This document shows, in pieces, positions 37,207 to 43,987 of a DNA stretch of 64,000 nt. The notes under the pieces were generated by a model. The model saw only the letters and a list, made by a program, of their open reading frames with translations, was not told where the DNA came from and searched no databases. Both the position numbers and the translations under genes were made by a program. Within the stretch, counting starts at the first letter, position 1. Each line of letters starts with the position of its first letter. Origin of the DNA: Dyadobacter arcticus (lineage in GTDB: Bacteria > Bacteroidota > Bacteroidia > Cytophagales > Spirosomataceae); contig NZ_JAASQJ010000003.1 of assembly GCF_011762185.1 (NCBI RefSeq), positions 248,001-312,000 of the forward strand, in the 5' to 3' direction.

Positions 37207-37410
37207 TCATTGCCCCGCCGTACTAACCAACAACTCCCGAATATCAACCTTCAAAAAAACAGAAATCTTATAAAGCATCTGCAAAGTGGGCTGGATTTCG
37301 TTGCGGCTCCAACGCGAGACGGTGGTTTCGGTCTTGCCCAAATGTTTGGCTAAATCTTTGCCAGATTTCTCCTTTTCTACGAGAACAAGTTTTATCCTAT
37401 TAAGGCGCAT
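37207..37410 (-). CDS. Small XRE-family DNA-binding regulator
   Basis: 67 residues from ATG 37410 (a GTG nine bases upstream is in frame). A single helix-turn-helix: KSGKDLAKHLGKTETTVSRW followed by SRNEIQPTLQMLYKISVFLK. It leads the minus-strand operon and is divergent from the SymE-like gene; a 14-bp-armed palindrome lies between them. It is likely the repressor (perhaps antitoxin) for one or both directions. Confidence 0.82.
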   Translation of the reverse strand: MRLNRIKLVLVEKEKSGKDLAKHLGKTETTVSRWSRNEIQPTLQMLYKISVFLKVDIRELLVSTAGQ

Positions 37411-37495
37411 TTTTGCCACGATATGCTCATTTATAGCTGTTTCGTGTAAATAAAATATAAAAAATTCACAACTTTAAAAGAACTTTTAGTGTATG

Positions 37496-37541
37496 TAAAT
37501 AGTAATATTGTGTATATTTAATTTGTAAATATTACTATTTA
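37496..37541. promoter_or_regulatory. Perfect inverted repeat, probable operator
   Basis: TAAATAGTAATATT at 37496-37509 and its exact reverse complement at 37528-37541, separated by 18 nt, in the AT-rich 160-bp space between the XRE gene and the SymE-like gene. The right arm ends 29 bp before the SymE start. It could be an XRE operator or an RNA hairpin at the 5' end of the SymE message. Confidence 0.65.
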
Positions 37542-37570
37542 TGGTACTATTGTATTCTAAATTGTAAACT

Positions 37571-37855
37571 ATGACACACAAAGAAAATTTACCAATCTCC
37601 GGCGAAAAGCAGCTAAAAATTTGCGAAAAGTATTACTCGCGGGAAAATTTCAGGGCCGTGTTTTTCCCGGAGATCAGGCTTGCCGGGAAGTGGCTGCAAG
37701 ATTTGGGTTTTGAATGTGGGGAGGAGGTAACGGTAAAGTATTCTCCACATAAATTGGAGATTACGTTGGTACCGCCGGTTGTACCCGAACCAGCGCCGGT
37801 TCGGAAGAAGCGTTCTTCTGGGAAGGTTGTTTTTGTTGGGGTTGATGAAAGGTAG
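37571..37855 (+). CDS. SymE-like toxin-family protein
   Basis: 94 residues. The SymE-type core is clear: FFPEIRLAGKWLQDLGFECG, then EEVTVKYSPHKLEITLVPP, an AbrB/MazE-like swapped beta fold. The Pro-rich link and basic tail (PAPVRKKRSSGKVVF) follow. E. coli SymE is an SOS-induced type I toxin that condenses nucleic acids and is held by an antisense RNA; no antisense RNA can be confirmed here. Location next to an XRE regulator and a methyltransferase cassette fits a defence or stress island. Confidence 0.82.
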   Translation: MTHKENLPISGEKQLKICEKYYSRENFRAVFFPEIRLAGKWLQDLGFECGEEVTVKYSPHKLEITLVPPVVPEPAPVRKKRSSGKVVFVGVDER

Positions 37856-37926
37856 CGCTTGCCTGTTTTTTCTAATAACTGTTTTTTGGCCTGTTACTGG
37901 CTTTGGTGGATAATGGAGGCACCTGC

Positions 37927-38287
37927 CTCCGGCGGTTGTTCTTTTGTCTTGATACAAAAGAACCGCGCGGCGGCCGCCAAAAAATCAAGGCAAAAAAATG
38001 CTTCCGCGCTCAGGGCCAACGCACACCCCGCTTTTTTGCCAGCCCTACGCACACATTTTCTTGGCACAATTCATTAATGCAGTTGTATTCCAAATGAAGA
38101 GTTACTTGATCGGCTTTTAATGAAAACTGACGCGTGCAAAGGCCTGCGTTTATAAAGTGCGTTGGGCTGGCGAAAAAGCGGGGTGTGCGTAGGGCATGTG
38201 CGGATGAAGCTTTTTTTCGCCTTGATTTTTTTGCGGACGCCGCGCGGTTACTTTTTTGTACCAAGACAAAAAGTAAGAGAGCCGGAG
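37927..38287. repeat. Long imperfect inverted repeat (about 125-bp arms)
   Basis: The left arm (about 37927-38051) and right arm (about 38160-38287) are reverse complements with mismatches. Exact blocks include a 17-bp segment, CGCACACCCCGCTTTTT at 38020-38036 with its complement at 38173-38189, and AAAAATCAAGGC with its complement. The outer part resembles the TTTTGTCTTGATACAAAAG type of repeat common between genes of Cytophagales. The stretch 37856-38349 has no gene; open frames across it follow the repeat. The RNA would form a very long hairpin. Confidence 0.7.
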
Positions 38288-38349
38288 GACGCGATGCAAA
38301 GTGCTAATCATTTAGATGGGCCAAATAGTTAAAACAAAAAAATAAATCC

Positions 38350-38880
38350 TCATTTTTCAGGCTCAAAGCGATATTCGTTGTACGCATATTTGTAAGGATA
38401 ACTTTCGTACGCTTTTGTAGTGAGGTAGAGAAAAGTTACACCGTCTTCTGTGACGGTTTTGAGGTGATATGCAATGGAACCGTCGGGCTCTATGAATTCG
38501 GAACCCGGATTGGCGCGGGTGAATGGTGTATAGATTTTAAAAAAGCCGAGTGCGATATCCTTGCCATCCATATTCTTGATTTCCAGGGTCCAATTGCCTG
38601 CTTCAACCTCGGGATTAGCGGTGTTCGTGTAAGATAGCATGCGTCCATCTGCAAGAAACTCCCAGGAGACCGAGCCTCTTTTCATTTGGAAAACCTGTTT
38701 CCAGGGTTCGTCCAGGCTCTTCTTCCCGAAGCTAAAACCCACGAATAATTTCCACTTGCCGATCAGAGAGGGGTATTCGAGCTTCGGCTCTGGTGTTTTT
38801 TCGGATTCTTTGGCGCAGCCTGCACCCATGTTCAGTAACCCGCAAGTAAGGATAAATGCGTAAAAAGCGATTTTTTTCAT
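38350..38880 (-). CDS. Lipocalin-like lipoprotein
   Basis: 176 residues from ATG 38880; upstream codons are not used because the lipoprotein signal begins here (MKKIAFYAFILTCGLLNM, lipobox GAGC). The mature part is beta-rich, with SLIGKWKLFVGFSF like the lipocalin GxW strand and WEFLADGRMLSYTNT, EAGNWTLEIKNMDG. Outer-membrane or periplasmic lipid-anchored protein of unknown ligand. Confidence 0.75.
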   Translation of the reverse strand: MKKIAFYAFILTCGLLNMGAGCAKESEKTPEPKLEYPSLIGKWKLFVGFSFGKKSLDEPWKQVFQMKRGSVSWEFLADGRMLSYTNTANPEVEAGNWTLEIKNMDGKDIALGFFKIYTPFTRANPGSEFIEPDGSIAYHLKTVTEDGVTFLYLTTKAYESYPYKYAYNEYRFEPEK

Positions 38881-39016
38881 GGTAAAAGTGAATTTAGAGT
38901 TTGAAAATTTTGGTCCTGGCCGGTTGTGGCTGGTTTTGATTTTCAAAGCTAAATGCAAGTGAGGGCGGCGGCAAGGGGGAATCGACGAGGGGCGTTTTAA
39001 ATAGATGAATGTTGTT

Positions 39017-39152
39017 TGTCATGCTGAGCGCAGTCGAAGCAAGCTACGGGCCAGGCAGCATTCTTTTTTCTGCATTGTGCGGACAAGTGGCGTGCTTCGA
39101 CTCCGTTCAGCATGACAACGTCTGTGTCTGTCATGCTAAGCGCAGTCGAAGC
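39017..39152. repeat. Cluster of three REP-like palindromic units
   Basis: A 24-nt unit starting TGTCATGCTGAGCGCAGTCG occurs at 39017-39040, inverted at 39094-39117 (22 of 24 bases match), and again direct at 39129-39152. This unit is typical of intergenic repeats in Bacteroidota. The 38881-39263 gap holds these and no gene. The first pair could form a cruciform or transcript hairpin. Confidence 0.75.
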
Positions 39153-39263
39153 GAGACCGGGCGACCGAAGCGTGAAAAACCAATAACTAAGAAGAAATAC
39201 GAAATCAGTTGAAATACATTAATTTAGGAAACTGACTAAACGTACCTCAACTAATTTTTAAAA

Positions 39264-40967
39264 ATGAAGAACATCTCCTTTTTATTTTGCTTTCTAATCG
39301 TTTCAACGAAGCTTTTTTCGCAGCACGACCATCATGTCGACGACGACAATGCCGGTCATAGTCATTTGGCCCATATGCAGGCTTCGCGGGCGAAAACTGT
39401 TTATATTCATAATTTGCCCCCACCAAAATTAATGCCGGGCGTTGGGAAGTCGGCGATGAAAATTGAGACGACTTCGGAGAAAACACAGGCTTACTTCAAC
39501 CAGGGCCTGAACTTGCTCCATGATTTCTGGGACCTGGAAGCATACCGGGCATTCAAAGAAGCAATACGAAATGATTCTAACGCGGTGATGCCTTACTTCG
39601 GGCTGCTGCAAGTGCCTGGTTCAAAAGAAGATAGCGTACTCATCGAGCAACGGAAATTGGCGGTGAAGCAAATCAAAAAGCTGATTAAAAAAGCGAACGA
39701 TCATGAAAAACTTTATGCCGAAATGGCGCTTCTCGGCGATTCGCTGAAAGACAAGGGCTATCCCGAATTGCTGAAAAAGTACGAGGTGATCGTACACAAA
39801 TTTCCGGACGATATCGACGCCAAGTTAATGCTTGCCTTGGGCAAAATGAGTGGTTACGATAACGATCTCAATCCACGCGACGGCACAATTTATAGCGAGT
39901 TTTTGCTAAAAGACGTCCAGCGCCTCGACCCTCAAAACCATGCGTTTCATCATTATTGGATACACCAAATGGAAAATTGCTGTCCGGAGCAGGCAGTCGC
40001 GAGTGCTGATGTGCTTGCATCGCTGGCACCCGCATCCGGCCACATTGTACATATGCCGGGACACATTTACAACCGGGTAGGGCAGTACAAAAAAGCGCAC
40101 GATGCATTTGTGGCGGCAGTGAAAACGGATTCGGCTTACATGAAAAATGAGGGTATCCTGGAAGTGGATAATTGGAATTACATTCACAATATCAACTACT
40201 TAATAGCAAATTGCGCACACGACGGACGATATAAAGAAGGCCTCTTTTATGCTGAAAAGTTGAAGAAAATGCCCATCATGAAAGAGCGGAAGAAAATTTA
40301 CGATGGTACTTTTTTCGGTCAGGGTATCATGGCACCGGCGCGCATGGAAATGGCTTTTGGACATTGGGACAAAGCCGCCGCCCAACTGGAACTGATCGTG
40401 GACAAAGACACGGTTTTCAATGCTTCCAATATGAATTTTCGCGATGGGGTGCTGCATTTTGTAAAAGGCATGGACGCGATCGCGAACGGAAAAACGGATG
40501 AGGCAATCAAGCATTCCAATAGTTTGGATGCGTTTTTGTGGCGCAATGCGTGGCAGGCGGGCAAGGATAGTACCATGCAGGAGTGGTATCAGGAGTGGCT
40601 TAATATTGCATCTCTGGAACTCCAGGGCTGCGTGAAAAGCGCCCAGGGAAAATACGATGAAGCAATCAGGCTCCTCGAAAAATCTCAAAAAGGAGAGATC
40701 TCATTGGGTTACAGAGAACCGCCTGCCTATCCCCGCCCTGTTGCGATCAGTTTGGCTAGTGCCTATGAGAAAGCGGGTAAATTGGATAAGTCGGTAGCGG
40801 TTTACGAAAATGTTCTGAAACGGTTTCCGGGCAGCGGGATTGGGTTGGCAGGGCTGGCGAAGGTTTATGCCAAGAAGGGTGAGGCAACCAAAGCGAAGGA
40901 ATGCGAGGCAAAATTGAAGGAAGTTGGAAAGTTTGGGGATAAGGGGGTTTTTGTGGTGGCGAAATAG
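39264..40967 (+). CDS. Secreted TPR-repeat protein
   Basis: 567 residues with a signal peptide (cleavage near LFSQH) and a His/Asp-rich mature N-terminus (QHDHHVDDDNAGHSHLAHMQ) that could bind metal. The rest is about ten TPR-like helices: TQAYFNQGLNLLHDFWDLEA, FHHYWIHQMENCCPEQAVAS, SGHIVHMPGHIYNRVGQYKK, and a canonical end SLASAYEKAGKLDKSVAVYE. Conserved His and Cys in the middle are typical of this large TPR family; function unknown. A GT-rich tandem repeat follows directly. Confidence 0.85.
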   Translation: MKNISFLFCFLIVSTKLFSQHDHHVDDDNAGHSHLAHMQASRAKTVYIHNLPPPKLMPGVGKSAMKIETTSEKTQAYFNQGLNLLHDFWDLEAYRAFKEAIRNDSNAVMPYFGLLQVPGSKEDSVLIEQRKLAVKQIKKLIKKANDHEKLYAEMALLGDSLKDKGYPELLKKYEVIVHKFPDDIDAKLMLALGKMSGYDNDLNPRDGTIYSEFLLKDVQRLDPQNHAFHHYWIHQMENCCPEQAVASADVLASLAPASGHIVHMPGHIYNRVGQYKKAHDAFVAAVKTDSAYMKNEGILEVDNWNYIHNINYLIANCAHDGRYKEGLFYAEKLKKMPIMKERKKIYDGTFFGQGIMAPARMEMAFGHWDKAAAQLELIVDKDTVFNASNMNFRDGVLHFVKGMDAIANGKTDEAIKHSNSLDAFLWRNAWQAGKDSTMQEWYQEWLNIASLELQGCVKSAQGKYDEAIRLLEKSQKGEISLGYREPPAYPRPVAISLASAYEKAGKLDKSVAVYENVLKRFPGSGIGLAGLAKVYAKKGEATKAKECEAKLKEVGKFGDKGVFVVAK

Positions 40968-40978
40968 TGGCAGGGGTT

Positions 40979-41076
40979 GGTCATTTGTGGTCATTAATGG
41001 TCATTTGTTGTTTTTTGGTTCGGGGTGGTTTGGAATGGTTCGGGGTGGTTTGGGATGGTTCGCTATTGTTTGGGGT
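40979..41076. repeat. Tandem repeats: 10 bp x3 and 20 bp x3
   Basis: GGTCATTTGT-type decamers at 40979-41008 (three, second diverged) and GGTTCGGGGTGGTTTGGAAT-type 20-mers at 41017-41036, 41037-41056 and a decayed one at 41057-41076. They start 12 bp after a stop codon. Strongly G+T-biased on the plus strand. Confidence 0.75.
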
Positions 41077-41181
41077 GCGGACAGCTATTTGGCGCAATTG
41101 GCCCTTGGGAATGTCGTTTTCTCCTCCCTTCGGTTTCTTTGAGGGTGCTTAGATTTGTAATGTCAAATAATAAATCTCAAA

Positions 41182-41203
41182 CCTTTAACCTTTAACCTTT
41201 TAA
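41182..41203 (+). repeat. Heptanucleotide repeat before the dihydrofolate-reductase-like gene
   Basis: Three CCTTTAA units (the third with an extra T) end 5 bp before the ATG at 41208. Repeat number changes here would alter promoter or leader spacing. No direct evidence of variation. Confidence 0.55.
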
Positions 41204-41207
41204 CATT

Positions 41208-41816
41208 ATGAGACGGATTATCATCAATGAACATTTGAGTTTGGATGGTGTGATACAGGGACCAGGCGGGCCAGACGAGGATACAACCGGTGGCTTTGAG
41301 CTCGGCGGATGGAGCGCGAAATATGGGGACGATATATCAGGAAAGACGATCATAGACGCCATTCAGGAGGATTATGATCTGTTGCTGGGTCGCGTCACTT
41401 TTGACATTTGGGAGCCATACTGGCCGTTTCAAGCCGGCCCGATCGCAGACAAATTCAACGCGATCAAAAAATATGTTGCCACGAAGACGCGGACTGAGTC
41501 CAGTTGGGAAGGCACTGTTCTGTTGAACGGCGATACCATCGAACAGGTAAAAGCCCTGAAAGCCGGCGACGGGAACGACTTGCATATGTGGGGCAGCGCC
41601 GATTTTATCCAATCCCTTTTCGAGCATGGTCTTGTCGATCAGATGAATCTTTGGATCTATCCGGTGGTGTTGGGTAAAGGAAAAAAGCTATTTGCTGGCG
41701 GGACGATGCCGGGCGGCTTTAAATTGATTAAACATGCGGTAGCGTCTACCGGGCTGATTTGTGCAAGCTATGAGGCGAATGGGGAGGTGCTGATTGGGCG
41801 AGCTGGGGAGGAGTAG
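41208..41816 (+). CDS. Dihydrofolate reductase-family (RibD C-terminal-like) protein
   Basis: 202 residues, one RibD/DHFR-like domain: RRIIINEHLSLDGVIQGPGG, DYDLLLGRVTFDIWEPYWPF, KYVATKTRTESSWEGTVLL, MWGSADFIQSLFEHGLVDQM and NLWIYPVVLGKGKKLF. NADPH-dependent reductase by family; these stand-alone members have unknown substrates and are not the main folate enzyme. Isolated gene between repeats. Confidence 0.88.
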   Translation: MRRIIINEHLSLDGVIQGPGGPDEDTTGGFELGGWSAKYGDDISGKTIIDAIQEDYDLLLGRVTFDIWEPYWPFQAGPIADKFNAIKKYVATKTRTESSWEGTVLLNGDTIEQVKALKAGDGNDLHMWGSADFIQSLFEHGLVDQMNLWIYPVVLGKGKKLFAGGTMPGGFKLIKHAVASTGLICASYEANGEVLIGRAGEE

Positions 41817-41889
41817 CGCGCTTCGATTGCAACGTGCTTCGAGCACGTTACTGGCTAGGAACGATGCCTTTTTGCATAGTGCTTCCAGC

Positions 41890-41927
41890 ACTTCGACCGC
41901 CGGGCGGCCCCGTCCGCTCAGTGTGAC
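41890..41927. repeat. Degenerate REP-like unit
   Basis: CACTTCGACCGCC at the start and CCGCTCAGTGTGAC at the end resemble the inverted 39017-39152 unit with about 14 extra bases between. Another partial half (GTGCTTCGAGCAC) lies just before, at about 41835. No gene in 41817-42017. Confidence 0.4.
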
Positions 41928-42017
41928 AAAGTGGAATGGCGTCGTGCGACGATTTCATAAGTAGCTTTTCGAAGTATTTTCTTATATAAAAATCTGATAT
42001 ATACCTAACCGTTTCAA

Positions 42018-43259
42018 ATGAAAAACCTCTTCCTCTTCCTTCTATTAACAACCTCCTACTGGGCAATTGCCCAGGACAAAAGCACCATTTCAATTGGTAA
42101 AATCGACAGCGTTTATTCCAAAATATTAGGTGAGAATCGGAAGGTGATGGTTCATGTGCCTACTGGCGGGGATGGGTTGTATGCGAAGACGCGATATCCG
42201 GTGGTGTATTTGCTGGATGGGGATGCGCATTTTAGTTCGGTGGTGGGAATGATCGAGCAACTTAGTGCAGTGAATGGTAATTCGCTGGTTCCAGAAATGA
42301 TCGTGGTGGCGATCCCCAATACGGACCGGACGCGCGACCTAACGCCGACGCATGTGACTGTTGACCTGCCTTTTATGGATAGCACTTTTTCAAAAAACAC
42401 GGGCGGAGGAAACAATTTTCTTTCATTTATCGAAAAAGAACTGATCCCGCATATCGACTCTCTTTACCCGACAGAGCCATATAAAATGCTAATCGGTCAT
42501 TCGTTCGGCGGGTTGGCGGTGATGAATGCGCTGATTAACCGGCCGAAGCTTTTTAATAGCTATGTCTGCATTGACCCTAGTATGTGGTATGACCATATGA
42601 ACTTCTTGAAAGTGAATAAGAAAGCATTAAGCGGGCAGAAATTTGTAGGGACTTCCATGTACCTGGGAATCGCCAATACGATGAGTGAGGGAATGACACT
42701 GGCCAAATTGCCAAAGGATACTATATCGAATAACAGCCATATCCGCTCGATTTTAGAGCTGGACAAATATGCGAAAACCAATCCGCAAAATGGTTTGCGA
42801 TACAAAAGCAAGTACTATCCCGACGATTCCCACAGCTCTGTCCCGCTGATTACAGAATACGACGGGCTCCGTTTCATTTTTGATTTCTACGATTTTAAGC
42901 TAACGGATAAGGATTTCCAGGACAGCACGACTGTTTTGGGAAACAGATTTGTACAGCATTATGCCAATGTGTCCAAACAATTGGGTTACAAGGTGATACC
43001 TCCGGAAGCCGTGATCAATTCAATGGGTTACGGCGCAATGCAAAGCAAGCACCTGACGAAAGCGGAAAGTTTTTTCAAAATGAACATCGCCAATTATCCA
43101 GGGAGTTGGAATGTGTATGATTCTTTTGGGGATTATTTTATTGCAAAGAAGGACAAGACCAATGCAATCGCACAGTTTGAAAAGGCGCTTTCGATTCATG
43201 ATAATCCGGAAACTAAGAAGAAGTTGGAAGACTTGAAGAAGGAGGGTATCACTGAATAA
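42018..43259 (+). CDS. Secreted esterase (alpha/beta hydrolase, Fes/IroE type) with TPR tail
   Basis: 413 residues with a signal peptide (cleavage near AIAQD). Esterase domain about 25-290: RYPVVYLLDGDAHFSSVVGM, nucleophile in MLIGHSFGG (S162) and catalytic His in YYPDDSHSSVP (about 275). A TPR-like tail (about 335-413, YPGSWNVYDSFGDYFIAKKD) follows. Family members cleave ester-linked siderophores or acyl groups; substrate unknown. It overlaps the convergent gene at 43249 by 11 bp. Confidence 0.87.
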   Translation: MKNLFLFLLLTTSYWAIAQDKSTISIGKIDSVYSKILGENRKVMVHVPTGGDGLYAKTRYPVVYLLDGDAHFSSVVGMIEQLSAVNGNSLVPEMIVVAIPNTDRTRDLTPTHVTVDLPFMDSTFSKNTGGGNNFLSFIEKELIPHIDSLYPTEPYKMLIGHSFGGLAVMNALINRPKLFNSYVCIDPSMWYDHMNFLKVNKKALSGQKFVGTSMYLGIANTMSEGMTLAKLPKDTISNNSHIRSILELDKYAKTNPQNGLRYKSKYYPDDSHSSVPLITEYDGLRFIFDFYDFKLTDKDFQDSTTVLGNRFVQHYANVSKQLGYKVIPPEAVINSMGYGAMQSKHLTKAESFFKMNIANYPGSWNVYDSFGDYFIAKKDKTNAIAQFEKALSIHDNPETKKKLEDLKKEGITE

Positions 43260-43839
43260 TCTTCAAACTGGTTGAATAAACATCCTCTTCGCCACGAATT
43301 ATTTTTCTATTTGTGTTAATGATGAAAATGGTGTTGGCAAAATAAAGCAGCAACATGACCGGCAGCATTGTTAGAGGGTTAACCCAGAAGCTTTGCGTGA
43401 ATCCGGCAAATATGATGAAACTGGCCGCTCCATAAGTAACAATCGACCAGGTGATTTGAAAATTTAAAATACGTTTCCCTAATTCCCTGACGCCTTTTAA
43501 TGTGTTCTTTCTATAAATCCAGAACCCAAGCGGAATCAGAATGTTTCCGAAAGGAATGAACCAGAAGGATAATGCTGAAAGGTTCATTAGTTTCAAAAAT
43601 CCTAAATCCTCTTCCTCTGAAATCTGCGGTTCCTCGATCAGTTCCGATAGTGATTCAATAGGAACGTCGAGGGCACGAGCCAGAAGCCGCAATGTTTCCC
43701 CGCGCGGTTCGGCATTCCCTGCTTCAATTCTTTGCAATGTTCGCAGATTAATACCCGCGTTTTCGGCTAAATTTTCCTGCGAAAGGCCTTTGCTTTTACG
43801 TAATGTACGGATTTGGTCAGAAATGGTTAGTTTGTTCAT
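43249..43839 (-). CDS. XRE-family membrane-linked regulator
   Basis: 196 residues from ATG 43839; this start puts the helix-turn-helix at the N-terminus (TISDQIRTLRKSKGLSQENL and INLRTLQRIEAGNAEPRGET) and follows a clean promoter box. Residues about 85-185 form three to four membrane spans (FWFIPFGNILIPLGFWIY, ITWSIVTYGAASFIIFAGF, LPVMLLLYFANTIFII). Probably senses a membrane state and binds DNA from the membrane; targets unknown. Confidence 0.85.
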   Translation of the reverse strand: MNKLTISDQIRTLRKSKGLSQENLAENAGINLRTLQRIEAGNAEPRGETLRLLARALDVPIESLSELIEEPQISEEEDLGFLKLMNLSALSFWFIPFGNILIPLGFWIYRKNTLKGVRELGKRILNFQITWSIVTYGAASFIIFAGFTQSFWVNPLTMLPVMLLLYFANTIFIINTNRKIIRGEEDVYSTSLKIIQ

Positions 43840-43857
43840 TGCGAAGTAGTTTTTATA

Positions 43858-43865
43858 CAAATTTA
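43858..43865 (-). promoter_or_regulatory. -7 box of the XRE-membrane regulator gene
   Basis: The minus strand reads TAAATTTG, a perfect TAnnTTTG, 18 bp before the start at 43839. A matching -33 element is weak. Confidence 0.45.
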
Positions 43866-43987
43866 GTATGAAAAGTGAGCATTGATAGCGGCGTTTTTGC
43901 GACTTTACTGCGGATTTGGGCGTCTGATTTGGATAAATGGTTATATTGGATAAATCCTTTCTACCACAAATCATTCACTCCACTACG

